Source of the DNA: Profundibacter amoris
Lineage (GTDB): Bacteria > Pseudomonadota > Alphaproteobacteria > Rhodobacterales > Rhodobacteraceae
Direction: 5' to 3'
Length of the DNA stretch: 64,000 bases
NCBI RefSeq assembly: GCF_003544895.1
Contig: NZ_CP032125.1
Location: 1,936,001 to 2,000,000, forward strand
Shown here: positions 17,469 to 26,945 of the stretch, piece after piece
Numbering within the stretch: position 1 is the stretch's first letter
Layout of the letters: the number at the start of each line of letters is the position of its first letter
Program-made: the position numbers and the translations under genes
The notes under the pieces: generated by a model
What the model saw: the letters and a program-made list of their open reading frames with translations, nothing else
Told to the model about the DNA's origin: nothing
The model's database searches: none

Positions 17469-19223
17469 ATGAAACGTCAAATGAGCGGCGCGAAAATGAT
17501 AATCCAGGCCTTGAAGGATCAGGGCGTGGAAGTCGTGTTCGGATATCCGGGCGGTGCCGTGCTACCGATTTATGACGAAATCTTTCTGCAAAACGACATT
17601 CGCCACATTCTGGTGCGCCATGAACAGGCCGCGGTTCACGCCGCTGAGGGTTACGCGCGCTCGACCGGCAAACCCGGCGTTGTGCTGGTCACCTCCGGTC
17701 CCGGCGCAACCAACGCGGTGACCGGCATGACGGATGCACTGCTGGACAGTATCCCGCTGGTCATTCTGACAGGTCAGGTGCCCACCTTCATGATCGGCAA
17801 TGATGCCTTTCAGGAGGCCGACACCGTGGGCATCACCCGCCCCTGCACCAAGCATAACTGGCTGGTCAAGGACACCGACAAACTGTCCGAAATCATCCAC
17901 GAGGGTTTTCACATCGCCACATCCGGCCGCCCCGGCCCCGTGCTGATCGACATTCCCAAGGACGTGCAATTTGCCGATGGCACCTATGTGCCACCCAAAA
18001 AGGTGGACACATCGCGCTATCAGCCGCAAATCAAGGGCGACATCGAGGCTATCACAGCCTTGGTCGAACTGATGGAACAGGCCGAACGCCCGATCCTTTA
18101 CACCGGCGGCGGCGTGATCAATTCCGGCCCCGCCGCCAGCCAGCTGCTGCGCGAACTGGCCGATGCCAGCGGCATTCCGGTGACCTCGACATTGATGGGT
18201 CTGGGCGCCTACCCTGCCTCGGGTAAAAACTGGCTGGGTATGCTGGGCATGCACGGGCTGTACGAGGCAAATCTGGCGATGCACGGGTGTGATCTAATGA
18301 TCTGTGTCGGCGCACGGTTCGATGACCGTATCACCGGCCGGGTCGAGGATTTCAGCCCCCATTCGAAAAAGGCGCATATCGACATTGATCCGTCATCCAT
18401 CAACAAGGTGGTGCACACCGATATCCCGATCATCGGTGACATCGGCCATGTTTTGGAAGATCTGCTGAAAATCTGGAAATCCCGTGGCCGCAAGGTGAAA
18501 AAACCGGCGATCGGCAAATGGTGGAAACAGATCGACGAATGGCGCGCGGTGGATTGTCTGGCCTATAAACAGGAAGGCAAGGTGATCAAGCCGCAATACG
18601 CGCTGGAACGGCTGGAAGCACTGACCAAAGGCATGGACCGCTACATCACCACCGAAGTGGGCCAGCACCAGATGTGGGCGGCGCAGTTCCTTGGCTTTGA
18701 TGAACCAAACCGGCTGATGACCTCTGGCGGTCTGGGCACAATGGGCTATGGTCATCCGTCGTCTTTGGGCGTGCAACTGGCCCATCCTGACGCGCTGGTG
18801 ATCAACATCTCCGGCGAAGGGTCATGGCTGATGAACATGCAGGAAATGGGCACCGCAGTGCAGTACCGCCTGCCCGCCAAGCAATTCATCCTGAACAATG
18901 AACGTCTGGGCATGGTGCGCCAGTGGCAGGAACTGCTGCACGGCGAACGCTATTCGGCCACCTGGCAAGAGGCCCTGCCCGATTTCGTCAAACTGGCCGA
19001 AGCATTCGGCGCCAAGGGTATCCGGGTCGAGGACCCCGCCGATCTGGACGATGCGATCATGGAAATGATCAGGCACGACGGACCGGTGATTTTCGATTGT
19101 CTGGTGGAAAAACACGAAAACTGCTTCCCGATGATCCCGTCGGGTGCACCGCATAATGAAATGCTGATGGGCAATGCCGAAACCCAAGGGGTTATAGGCA
19201 ACACCGGCGCGGTTCTGGTTTAA
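17469..19223 (+). CDS. ilvB: Acetolactate synthase large (catalytic) subunit
   Basis: 584 residues, normal for the family. The N-terminal domain has FGYPGGAVLPIYDEIF and VRHEQAAVHAAEGYAR with the catalytic Glu; the C-terminal domain has the thiamine-diphosphate motif with GEGSWLMNMQEMGTAVQYRL and LNNERLGMVRQWQEL. It condenses two pyruvates, or pyruvate with 2-oxobutyrate, in the first common step of Val/Leu/Ile synthesis. It uses ThDP, Mg and FAD and is cytoplasmic. It lies behind the attenuator at 17336-17433 and is followed 13 bp later by its regulatory subunit. Confidence 0.96.
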   Translation: MKRQMSGAKMIIQALKDQGVEVVFGYPGGAVLPIYDEIFLQNDIRHILVRHEQAAVHAAEGYARSTGKPGVVLVTSGPGATNAVTGMTDALLDSIPLVILTGQVPTFMIGNDAFQEADTVGITRPCTKHNWLVKDTDKLSEIIHEGFHIATSGRPGPVLIDIPKDVQFADGTYVPPKKVDTSRYQPQIKGDIEAITALVELMEQAERPILYTGGGVINSGPAASQLLRELADASGIPVTSTLMGLGAYPASGKNWLGMLGMHGLYEANLAMHGCDLMICVGARFDDRITGRVEDFSPHSKKAHIDIDPSSINKVVHTDIPIIGDIGHVLEDLLKIWKSRGRKVKKPAIGKWWKQIDEWRAVDCLAYKQEGKVIKPQYALERLEALTKGMDRYITTEVGQHQMWAAQFLGFDEPNRLMTSGGLGTMGYGHPSSLGVQLAHPDALVINISGEGSWLMNMQEMGTAVQYRLPAKQFILNNERLGMVRQWQELLHGERYSATWQEALPDFVKLAEAFGAKGIRVEDPADLDDAIMEMIRHDGPVIFDCLVEKHENCFPMIPSGAPHNEMLMGNAETQGVIGNTGAVLV

Positions 19224-19236
19224 GAAAGGTCTGCAA

Positions 19237-19797
19237 ATGTCTGCACTAAATATCAAAAAAGGCTCATCGGCCAAATCGGCCTATGACCTGAAAAATCCCA
19301 ACGCCGATGTAAACGAGGCCCACACCCTGACCGTCACCGTTGATAACGAGGCCGGTGTTCTGGCCCGTGTGATCGGTCTGTTTTCAGGGCGCGGATATAA
19401 CATCGAAAGCCTGACCGTGGCCGAGATCAACGAGGAATACCATACCTCGCGGATCACCATCGTCACCACCGGCACCCCGCAGGTGATCGAACAGATCAAG
19501 GCACAGCTGGGCCGCATTGTGCCGGTCCATTCGGTGCATGACCTGACGGTCGAAGGCCCCTACATTGAACGTGAACTGGCCTTGTTCAAGGTGGCGGGAA
19601 CCAGCGACAAACGGGTCGAGGCCCTGCGTCTGGCCGATATTTTCCGCGCCAATGTGGTGGACAGCACGCTGGAAAGCTTTGTGTTCGAAATGACCGGCAC
19701 CAGCGAAAAAATCGACGCCTTTGCCGATCTGATGCGCCCGCTGGGTCTGGTTGAAACCGCCCGCACCGGCGTGGCGGCCATGTCGCGCGGGGCATAG
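19237..19797 (+). CDS. ilvN: Acetolactate synthase small (regulatory) subunit
   Basis: 186 residues. The N-terminal ACT domain begins at HTLTVTVDNEAGVLARVIGL and includes GRGYNIESLTV, the Val-binding region. The C-terminal domain (from about residue 105) carries the ALS small-subunit dimer part with FEMTGTSEKIDAF. It confers valine feedback inhibition and full activity on IlvB. It is 13 bp downstream of ilvB and ends before a strong terminator. Confidence 0.95.
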   Translation: MSALNIKKGSSAKSAYDLKNPNADVNEAHTLTVTVDNEAGVLARVIGLFSGRGYNIESLTVAEINEEYHTSRITIVTTGTPQVIEQIKAQLGRIVPVHSVHDLTVEGPYIERELALFKVAGTSDKRVEALRLADIFRANVVDSTLESFVFEMTGTSEKIDAFADLMRPLGLVETARTGVAAMSRGA

Positions 19798-19810
19798 CGC
19801 CCGACAAAAT

Positions 19811-19851
19811 AAAAGAGGCCCCGTTGAAGGCACTGGGGCGGGGCCTCTTTC
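19811..19851 (+). terminator. Terminator of ilvB-ilvN
   Basis: Arms AAAGAGGCCCC and GGGGCCTCTTT pair perfectly around a 17-base loop, with A-run before and T-run after, so it could also act on the reverse strand. A second palindrome (CCCAAGCTTTGGG region) follows at 19857-19873. Confidence 0.8.
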
Positions 19852-19948
19852 ACATTTCCCAAGCTTTGGGAAACTTGGGAAAATAACTGCCTAATGCCGG
19901 AAAGGGGAGCTTGGGGTCATAGAGATTTCCGGCATCGGGCAATAGGGT

Positions 19949-20194
19949 TTACCCTTCGGTCGGCAGCATGCCGGCATCCGTAGCAACCTTCAATTCATCC
20001 GCATCCACAGCACCGTCCGAATTGGTGTCGATCGCGGTAAAATTTTCCTCGGTCATGGCCGGATAGGCCGCCAGCAGCTCGTTATACGACAATAGCCCGT
20101 CACCATCCGCGTCGATTTCGCTTTGGGCGCTCACGGCTGTTGCGGCAAGTGTCAGGGCGAATGCGGTGGCGGTATAGGTTACGATCTTTTTCAT
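19949..20194 (-). CDS. Secreted EF-hand calcium-binding protein
   Basis: 81 residues. A signal peptide (residues 1-23, cleaved near VSA-QS) is followed by two EF-hand loops: DADGDGLLSYNE (28-39) and DTNSDGAVDADE (56-67), each with Asp at 1, 3, 5 and Glu at 12. The mature protein is therefore a periplasmic or secreted calcium binder of about 58 residues. GGAG lies before the ATG. It is divergent from the ECF sigma gene, which suggests a shared promoter region, but a functional link is not shown. Confidence 0.85.
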   Translation of the reverse strand: MKKIVTYTATAFALTLAATAVSAQSEIDADGDGLLSYNELLAAYPAMTEENFTAIDTNSDGAVDADELKVATDAGMLPTEG

Positions 20195-20465
20195 TTTTTA
20201 CTCTCCTTGGGGCGTTATGCCCGTTGCGTCCGAAGGTGCGTTGTTGCGCCTTCACCCAACAAGAGGATGAAATCAGAGGATTATTCCGCCACATTTCCGC
20301 TTTGCGCCAAACATCGCCAAACACGCGATCCCCTGCCGACGCCGATACACCATTCCCGCAAGAACCTGCCCAAAAAGCCCCCCTTGCCCCAACCGGCAAC
20401 AATCCCCCGTGTTGCTCTATCTCCAGACCACAGCCAGATTGCCGGACATAGTATTGGAGGCTGAT

Positions 20466-20969
20466 ATGACAAGTGACGCACAAACCCTGACTGATCTGAT
20501 GCCTGCGCTGATCCGGCTGGCCCGCATTCTGGCCCCCAGCCCCGACATGGCCGAGGACATGGCCCAAGAGGCCCTGTTGCGTGTCTGGGCGCGGATGAAA
20601 AACGGGGCCACAATCGAGGATTTGCGCCCCTACCTGATGACCACCCTGCGCAACGCCAGCACCAAACCGGCACAGCAACATCAGGAACTGACCGAACAAA
20701 ACACCCCGGGCAAACCGGCCGAAGTCTGGAGCCGCTTTGCCTGTGGTGATGTTAACGACGCCATAACCCGCTTGCCGGCGGATCAGGCAGACCTATTGCG
20801 CATGGCTGCCTTGCAGGGCACCAGCTATGCCCGGATAGCCAAAACCTTTGACCTACCTATAGGAACCGTGATGTCCCGCATTTCCCGCGCCCGCGCGCAA
20901 TTGCGCGCGGATCTGAATTTGCCCAAATCCAAAGCCGTGGAAACCCTGTTGCAGGACATGGCTTCCTAA
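20466..20969 (+). CDS. ECF-type RNA polymerase sigma factor
   Basis: 167 residues from the ATG at 20466, which follows GGAGG; the upstream extension to 20409 lacks a site. Region 2 has PDMAEDMAQEALLRVWARM. Region 4 has LPADQADLLRMAALQGTSYA and a helix-turn-helix ending VMSRISRARAQLRADL. This fits short ECF sigma factors. No anti-sigma gene is next to it; downstream is the convergent luxI two bases away. It may control the divergent EF-hand gene or itself. Target promoters are unknown. Confidence 0.88.
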   Translation: MTSDAQTLTDLMPALIRLARILAPSPDMAEDMAQEALLRVWARMKNGATIEDLRPYLMTTLRNASTKPAQQHQELTEQNTPGKPAEVWSRFACGDVNDAITRLPADQADLLRMAALQGTSYARIAKTFDLPIGTVMSRISRARAQLRADLNLPKSKAVETLLQDMAS

Positions 20970-20971
20970 GC

Positions 20972-21637
20972 TTATGCGGTTTGGCGCAGTTCCAGATCTT
21001 GGTGGATCGGAAGAACTTTGGCAGTTGGACGTTCTGCTGGCTGAATCCGGGTTACAGGTTTCGCAGACATGCTGAGAACACCGTATTTACGGCCGTCTTC
21101 CCGATTCTGATAAGGCTTGCCGATCAGGTTTGCATTGTAGCCCAATTGGCGCAGTGCCCGCATAAAGGGGGGACGCATCAGTGCAATCAGTTCTGCCGCA
21201 CCTTCCTTGCTGGCGGTTCTTGCCAAACCGTCAACAACCAGGGCCAAACATTTCTGGCGATCCTCGGCACTTTCCAGATCATCCGAAATGACCAGACGTG
21301 TGCATTCCCAAACCTTTGGTGTTCTGATCTCGTCACCCATAATGCTTTTGGGGATTTCGGCCAGTTTTCCCTGAACAGCGTCGCGCAACATATATGTATA
21401 ATCCCCCCACGAGGATGTGGTCGGCATGCCACGCGCTCCGCCAATCACCTTGCCATCATGCAACACCAACGAATAATAAGCCAGTGGATTATCATACTGG
21501 TCCATCTCGTAGATGTCATTGTGCGGAATATCCCAACCCAGGGTATCGACAAAAAAATGTTTGCGTAAAGCAAGGTAATCAAAATAGGCGGTTCCGTACT
21601 GATGCAGCTCGGACATGTTGAAGGTGATGTTTTCCAT
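20972..21637 (-). CDS. luxI: Acyl-homoserine-lactone synthase, LuxI family
   Basis: 221 residues. Conserved LuxI positions are visible: the N-terminal Arg-Phe-Trp set in LALRKHFFVDTLGWD, an acidic motif in YEMDQYDNPLAYY, the GGARGMPTT block and ECTRLVI with Glu and Arg. It makes N-acyl-homoserine lactone from SAM and acyl-ACP. Two ATGs compete: GGAG is only two bases before the first (21643) but seven before the second (21637), so the second is chosen. It follows luxR on the same strand by 122 bp. The acyl chain cannot be predicted. Confidence 0.92.
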   Translation of the reverse strand: MENITFNMSELHQYGTAYFDYLALRKHFFVDTLGWDIPHNDIYEMDQYDNPLAYYSLVLHDGKVIGGARGMPTTSSWGDYTYMLRDAVQGKLAEIPKSIMGDEIRTPKVWECTRLVISDDLESAEDRQKCLALVVDGLARTASKEGAAELIALMRPPFMRALRQLGYNANLIGKPYQNREDGRKYGVLSMSAKPVTRIQPAERPTAKVLPIHQDLELRQTA

Positions 21638-21708
21638 TTTCATTCTCCTTTATGGAGAGTGAATTAGAACTTGATCTGACGCTTTTGTTAACTGCTTTTC
21701 TTCAAATA

Positions 21709-21754
21709 GGCCAAATTTTTCCAAATTGTTGACATTTTATGGTCAATATTGGCC
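21709..21754. promoter_or_regulatory. Nested inverted repeats before luxI
   Basis: GGCCAA (21709-21714) and TTGGCC (21749-21754) enclose TTGAC (21729-21733) and GTCAA (21742-21746). They fill the gap between the luxR stop and the luxI start. It may be the LuxR operator for luxI or a processing hairpin. It is not a match to the classical 20-bp lux box that I can defend. Confidence 0.35.
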
Positions 21755-21759
21755 CGATT

Positions 21760-22368
21760 TCAGATCAAACCGAACTCCATCGCCTTTGTGGCCGCCTGTG
21801 CGCTGTTGTTTGCATTCAGCTTGAGTTTGGCATTTTTCAATCGTTGCTTGATCGCCCCCTGGGATACACCCAGCTCGGCTGCCATCTGTTTTAGCAACAT
21901 ACCGTTCTTCACCATGGCCAATACTTCTTTTTCTGCCTTGGTTAAATTACTAGGCGGTTTTGTCGCAATATGAAGGCGGATAATTTCTTCTGACAGCCGC
22001 GCAATTTCCTCATCCGAGAATTCCCGGTCCGAACGGGCAAATGACCCGAAACTACGCTGCCCGGTCTGGTCGTTATCAACGCAAGAGATTGCCGCACCGA
22101 ACCGCAAGGAATAGGTTGAAGCCAAACCCAGAACACCCATTGGGTCATCTTGGGCGATTTCGCTCCAGCGCACAGCGCCTGTATTTGTATAAACCCATTT
22201 CATTACCGGATCATGCAATATAAACCCTTGGGATGTATAGATTTTCACCCACTCTGTCGGTAATTTATTTTGCTCGAATACAGGAAATGCAAACCCGACC
22301 CGCAAGGCCAAGTAATAGCCTGCAAGCGCGAAATCAGAAAATACCGAAGTGGTATCAAAATCTTTCAT
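21760..22368 (-). CDS. luxR: LuxR-family AHL-responsive regulator
   Basis: 202 residues, somewhat shorter than the usual ~240. The autoinducer-binding domain has the conserved ligand residues W40, Y44, D53, P54 and W68 (EWVKIYTSQGFILHDPVMKW and beyond). The helix-turn-helix starts at about residue 142 with LTKAEKEVLAMV and includes MAAELGVSQGAIKQRLKNAK. It should bind the signal made by LuxI and control transcription. It is upstream of luxI on the same strand and divergent from a paralogue lacking the DNA-binding part. Confidence 0.9.
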   Translation of the reverse strand: MKDFDTTSVFSDFALAGYYLALRVGFAFPVFEQNKLPTEWVKIYTSQGFILHDPVMKWVYTNTGAVRWSEIAQDDPMGVLGLASTYSLRFGAAISCVDNDQTGQRSFGSFARSDREFSDEEIARLSEEIIRLHIATKPPSNLTKAEKEVLAMVKNGMLLKQMAAELGVSQGAIKQRLKNAKLKLNANNSAQAATKAMEFGLI

Positions 22369-22371
22369 AGG

Positions 22372-22490
22372 TTGTTATGCCTCATCCCACCTACCGTAAC
22401 GCGAATCTGTATAAAAATATATGGATATCTAAAACAGATTTGTCTAGGTTATAGTCATTGTACTCTACAACCACAATGCGAGCATAACAA
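22372..22490. repeat. Inverted repeats flanking the luxR / LuxR-like divergent promoter region
   Basis: TTGTTATGC (22372-22380) and GCATAACAA (22482-22490) are exact inverse copies, each lying a few bases before the start codon of luxR or of the divergent gene. Inside, AATCTGT (22404-22410) and ACAGATT (22434-22440) form a second perfect inverted repeat with a 23-base spacer. The outer pair looks like duplicated 5' leader sequence; the inner pair could bind a regulator shared by both genes. Confidence 0.6.
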
Positions 22491-22492
22491 AT

Positions 22493-22978
22493 ATGACGGA
22501 ACGTTCTGAAATTAGTCCAATTCTGGAAGAGCTAAATCCGTTGTGCCCTGCGGGCTATGCTTTGGCTCTCCATATAACCTTTACAACGCCAAACTTCTTG
22601 TTTCAGACCTATTCTGGCGACTGGACCGAGCATTACACACAAAATGGATTGGTGTTGTTTGATCCGGTTGTGCGTTGGGGTTTTGAAAATACCGGTGTTA
22701 GCACTTGGGGTGCCCTTGCCGGGAATGATTCGCATGATGTTTTGAAATCTGCCGCCGATTTCGGGCTGAAATTCGGAACTGTTATCGCAATAGTAGAAGA
22801 GGATTCGCGCACGATTGGCGGATTCGCCCGTCCGGATCGGGATCACACAGAAGAAGAAATTGAAAAACTGACCTCGCTTTTGAAGAAAATCCACCATCAC
22901 ACGATTGCCTCAAAAGATTTGTCAGAAGAAGATCAGGCAGCCCTGAAACGTCTGTCCGTTTCCCTGACCCACGGTTAA
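22493..22978 (+). CDS. Stand-alone autoinducer-binding domain protein (truncated LuxR paralogue)
   Basis: 161 residues that align along their length with the adjacent LuxR: W44, Y48, D57, P58 and W72 match the five conserved AHL-pocket residues. Shared runs include DPV-x-x-W, NTG and FAR-x-DR. It ends at LSEEDQAALKRLSVSLTHG, where LuxR has LTKAEKEVLAMV, so it stops within the first helix of the DNA-binding domain; no HTH remnant was found downstream. It may bind AHL or form inactive heterodimers with LuxR, as the truncated TrlR does with TraR in Agrobacterium; that role is inferred. Confidence 0.85.
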   Translation: MTERSEISPILEELNPLCPAGYALALHITFTTPNFLFQTYSGDWTEHYTQNGLVLFDPVVRWGFENTGVSTWGALAGNDSHDVLKSAADFGLKFGTVIAIVEEDSRTIGGFARPDRDHTEEEIEKLTSLLKKIHHHTIASKDLSEEDQAALKRLSVSLTHG

Positions 22979-23102
22979 TGCGTACCCAATCCAACTGAAA
23001 ACAATCAGCCAACCCGCGACACGATTCTGTGTTTCGTAAGAATATACATTCGGAGCGCTTGTTGAATCCGGTCGGGTTTGATGTGCCAATCCGTTTTTTC
23101 CA

Positions 23103-23129
23103 AAAATAAGGGGAGCCCGAAGGCTCCCC
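23103..23129 (-). terminator. nrdJ terminator
   Basis: Perfect 8-bp stem GGGGAGCC/GGCTCCCC with loop CGAA (23110-23129). Read on the minus strand it is followed by TTATTTTT, so it terminates nrdJ, whose stop codon lies 133 bp before the stem. It also sits 130 bp past the truncated LuxR gene. Confidence 0.75.
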
Positions 23130-23261
23130 AGTTTCGCTGATCAGGCTCGTCGTTGTACCGCCCGGTTTGTTTTTGCCTGCGGCCTGATCCGCGTCGGGGG
23201 CGAGCGCACCCGCCCCGGAACTCGCTATCCTGCCGGGCGCATACCCGGCAGAAAGCGCCTC

Positions 23262-26200
23262 TTAGCTACACCCGCTGGTCGCCCCGCAAGTGTTGCATTT
23301 CATACAGGTGCCGTTGCGCACCAGTGTGTAGTTTCCGCAATCGCTACAGGCTTCGCCCTCGTAGCCCTGCATTTTTGCCTTGGCGACGGGGTCCATCCCC
23401 ATTGCCGGTGCTGTCGTTGTTGTGCTTTCGCCAACCTCGGGTACCAGTGTTTGCAATACTGCCGCCGGATCGGTGCCGCCTTCCAGTGCCACCGCACCTG
23501 CCTGCATCCCTGCCCCGCCTTGCAGTACCACCAGTTGCTGTGGCACCCGCTTGCGAAGATATCCGGTCGAGGAAATCTGCTTCAGCACTTCCAGCGACTT
23601 GCTGGCCGCACTCTCGCTGACTTCCTGCACGTTGGAAACGCCCTCTTCCTGACCACGACCCAGATCGTCAAATGATGCCCCTTCGGGTTTCACATGCGCA
23701 AGGTCCGTGCGGTCCAGATAGGACACGGCCAGTTCGCGGAAGATATAGTCCAGAATGGATGTGGCGTTCTTGATGCTGTCATTGCCTTGTACCATGCCCG
23801 CAGGTTCGAATTTTGTGAAGGTAAAGGCATCGACGAATTCCTCGAGCGGCACGCCGTATTGCAGGCCCACCGAAACCGCGATGGCAAAGTTGTTCATCAT
23901 GGCGCGGAAACCCGCACCTTCCTTGTGCATGTCGATAAAGATTTCGCCAAGGTTGCCGTCTTCATATTCGCCGGTGCGCAGGTAAACCTTGTGCCCGCCG
24001 ACAACCGCCTTTTGGGTATAGCCCTTGCGACGGGACGGCAGTTTTTCGCGGTGGCTTTTGAAGACCTCTTTGATCACGATCTTTTCGATGATCTTTTCCG
24101 CCAGAACAGCCGCTTTTTCCTGCTGGCTGCCGGATGTAAGGATTTCCTCGGCCTCTTCGTCGTCCTCGACCAGCGCCGCGGCCAATGGCTGGCTTAGTTT
24201 CGAGCCGTCACGGTAAAGTGCGTTGGCCTTGATGCCCAAGGACCAGCTCAGTTCATAGGCCTTTTGGCAGTCCTCGATTGTCGCGTCATTGGCCATGTTG
24301 ATGGTCTTGGAAATCGCGCCCGAGATAAACGACTGGGCGGCGGCCATCATGTAGATATGGCTGTTAACCGACAGATAACGCTTGCCTTTTTTACCGCAAG
24401 CATTGGCGCAATCAAAGATACCGTAGTGCTCTTCCTTCAGGTGCGGCGCACCTTCCAGCGTCATGGTGCCGCAAACGTGGTCATTGGCCGCATCAATTTC
24501 TGCGCGGGAATAGCCAAGGTGGCGCAGCAGGTCAAATGATGGATCGTTCAGCTTTTCGGCCGGAATACCCAGTGTCTTGGCGCAGAAATCTTCGCCCAAT
24601 GTCCACTGGTTGAATACGAACCGGATGTCGAATGCCGACGGCAGGGCCGCTTCGATCTTGTCCAGTTCGCGCTGGCCAAAGCCGTGCCCGATCAATGACG
24701 TGTGGTTGATCACCGGCGCATTGCCGATGGTGCCGTGGCCAACAGCGTGGGAAACGATTTCCTCGATTTGCGCCGAGCCATAACCCTGCTTTTCCAGCGC
24801 GGCCGGAACCGAGCGGTTGATGATCTTGAAATAACCGCCACCGGCCAGTTTCTTGAACTTCACCAGCGCGAAATCGGGTTCAATGCCGGTGGTGTCACAA
24901 TCCATCACCAGACCGATTGTGCCCGTCGGGGCAATCACCGAAACCTGCGCATTGCGGTAGCCGAATTTCTCCCCCAGCGCCAAGGCTTCGTCCCAGGCGG
25001 TTTTGGACAGTTCTACCAGCCGTTTATCCGGGCAATTGGCATGATCCAGCGGCACCGGTTTGATATCCAGCCCCTCGTAACCGTTTTCGTTGCCATAGGC
25101 CGCGTTGCGGTGGTTGCGGATCACCCGCAGCATGTGGTCGGCGTTTCGGGCGTAACCGTCAAACGCACCCAGTTCCGAGGCAATTTCCGCCGATGTCGCA
25201 TAGGAAACACCGGTCAGAATGGCGGTCAGGGCGCCACAAAGAGCGCGGCCCTCGTCGCTATCATAGGAAAAGCCCATGTTCATCAGCAAGCCGCCGATAT
25301 TGGCATAGCCAAGGCCCAAGGTGCGGAAATCATAGGATAATTGCGCGATTTCCTTAGATGGGAATTGCGCCATCATCACCGAAATTTCCAGCGTCAGCGT
25401 CCACAGGCGGGTGGCGTGCATGTAGTCTTCGGCCTGGAATTCACCATCCTTAAGGAAGGTCAGCAGGTTCATGCTGGCAAGGTTACAGGCGGTATCATCC
25501 AGGAACATATATTCCGAACAAGGGTTCGAGCCACGGATTTCGCCATCTTCGGGGCATGTGTGCCAGGCGTTTACCGTGTCGTGATACTGGATGCCCGGAT
25601 CGGCACAGGACCACGCAGCGTGCCCCACATCTTCCCACAGATCGCGGGCGCGGATGGTTTTGGCCACCTTGCCGTCGGTGCGGTTGATCAGGTCCCAGTC
25701 GGCATCGTCCTTGACCGCCTTAAGAAAAGCATCGGTCACGCGGATCGAGTTGTTCGAGTTCTGGCCGGAAACCGAATTATAGGCCTCGCTATCCCAGTCC
25801 GTGTCATAGGTCGGGAATTCAATCGCGGTATAGCCCTGTTTGGCATAATCCAGCACACGTTTGATGTAGGTTTCCGGAATTGCGTATTTCTTTGCGCCGC
25901 GGATGGCCAGTTTCAGCGTCTCGTTCACCTTGGGGTCAACCGCGTCTTCCTGCTTGCCGTCCCATGCTTTGATCGCGGCAAAGATTTCGTTCAGACCCTT
26001 TTCGTGGATCTTGGAGCCGGCCACGATCGAGGCAACCTTTTGTTCTTCAAGAACTTTCCAGTTGATGAATTCCTGAATATCGGGGTGGTCCGCGTCACAG
26101 ATCACCATCTTGGCAGCTCGGCGTGTGGTGCCACCGGATTTGATCGCGCCAGCGGCACGGTCACCGATTTTAAGGAAGCCCATCAGACCCGAGGACGACC

Positions 26201-26945
26201 CGCCGCCCGACAGCGATTCACCGGCGGCGCGCAAGGATGAAAAGTTGGTGCCTGTGCCCGAGCCGTATTTGAACAGCCGTGCCTCACGCACCCACAGGTC
26301 CATGATGCCGCCCTCGCCCACCAGATCATCGGCGATCGACTGGATGAAACAGGCGTGCGGCTGCGGGTGTTCATAGGAGGATTTCGATTTGGTCAGCTTG
26401 CCGGTTTTGTAATCGACGTAATAGTGACCCTGTGCCGGGCCATCGATGCCATAGGCCCAGTGAATACCGGTGTTGAACCACTGCGGGCTGTTGGGTGCCG
26501 CGCGCTGGCTGGCCAGCATGTGGCGCATTTCGTCAAAATAGGCGCGGGCGTCGGATTCCTTGCTGAAATAGCCGCCCTTCCATCCCCAATAGGTCCAGGT
26601 GCCTGCCAGCCGGTTGAACACCTGCTTGGCCGATATCTCGCCGCCATAGCGTTCTTCTTCGGGTAATTCGGCCAAAGCGGCCTCGTCTGCAACCGAACGC
26701 CACAGGAATTCGGGCACGCCCTTTTCCTTGACCTTCTTTAGCCGCGCCGGAACGCCAGCTTTGCGGAAATATTTCTGTGCAATTACGTCCGAGGCCACCT
26801 GACTCCAGGCCGCCGGGACTTCGCAATCATCCAGACGGAACACAATGGTGCCATCAGGGTTGCGGATTTCAGAAGACGTTGTGGTAAATTCAAGATCAGA
26901 ATATGCGTCCTGACCGGATTTTGTGAACTTGCGCTCTATTTTCAT
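23262..26945 (-). CDS. nrdJ: Adenosylcobalamin-dependent ribonucleotide reductase (class II)
   Basis: About 1227 residues from the ATG at 26945 (MKIERKFTK). The N-terminal and central parts hold class II motifs such as [40 protein letters not shown] and [16 protein letters not shown]. The C-terminal tail is a zinc-ribbon with [14 protein letters not shown] and a final GCS, matching the long NrdJ type of alphaproteobacteria. It reduces ribonucleotides to deoxyribonucleotides using B12, without oxygen. A NrdR-box-like site lies upstream; no cobalamin riboswitch was recognised. Confidence 0.94.
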   Translation of the reverse strand: MKIERKFTKSGQDAYSDLEFTTTSSEIRNPDGTIVFRLDDCEVPAAWSQVASDVIAQKYFRKAGVPARLKKVKEKGVPEFLWRSVADEAALAELPEEERYGGEISAKQVFNRLAGTWTYWGWKGGYFSKESDARAYFDEMRHMLASQRAAPNSPQWFNTGIHWAYGIDGPAQGHYYVDYKTGKLTKSKSSYEHPQPHACFIQSIADDLVGEGGIMDLWVREARLFKYGSGTGTNFSSLRAAGESLSGGGSSSGLMGFLKIGDRAAGAIKSGGTTRRAAKMVICDADHPDIQEFINWKVLEEQKVASIVAGSKIHEKGLNEIFAAIKAWDGKQEDAVDPKVNETLKLAIRGAKKYAIPETYIKRVLDYAKQGYTAIEFPTYDTDWDSEAYNSVSGQNSNNSIRVTDAFLKAVKDDADWDLINRTDGKVAKTIRARDLWEDVGHAAWSCADPGIQYHDTVNAWHTCPEDGEIRGSNPCSEYMFLDDTACNLASMNLLTFLKDGEFQAEDYMHATRLWTLTLEISVMMAQFPSKEIAQLSYDFRTLGLGYANIGGLLMNMGFSYDSDEGRALCGALTAILTGVSYATSAEIASELGAFDGYARNADHMLRVIRNHRNAAYGNENGYEGLDIKPVPLDHANCPDKRLVELSKTAWDEALALGEKFGYRNAQVSVIAPTGTIGLVMDCDTTGIEPDFALVKFKKLAGGGYFKIINRSVPAALEKQGYGSAQIEEIVSHAVGHGTIGNAPVINHTSLIGHGFGQRELDKIEAALPSAFDIRFVFNQWTLGEDFCAKTLGIPAEKLNDPSFDLLRHLGYSRAEIDAANDHVCGTMTLEGAPHLKEEHYGIFDCANACGKKGKRYLSVNSHIYMMAAAQSFISGAISKTINMANDATIEDCQKAYELSWSLGIKANALYRDGSKLSQPLAAALVEDDEEAEEILTSGSQQEKAAVLAEKIIEKIVIKEVFKSHREKLPSRRKGYTQKAVVGGHKVYLRTGEYEDGNLGEIFIDMHKEGAGFRAMMNNFAIAVSVGLQYGVPLEEFVDAFTFTKFEPAGMVQGNDSIKNATSILDYIFRELAVSYLDRTDLAHVKPEGASFDDLGRGQEEGVSNVQEVSESAASKSLEVLKQISSTGYLRKRVPQQLVVLQGGAGMQAGAVALEGGTDPAAVLQTLVPEVGESTTTTAPAMGMDPVAKAKMQGYEGEACSDCGNYTLVRNGTCMKCNTCGATSGCS

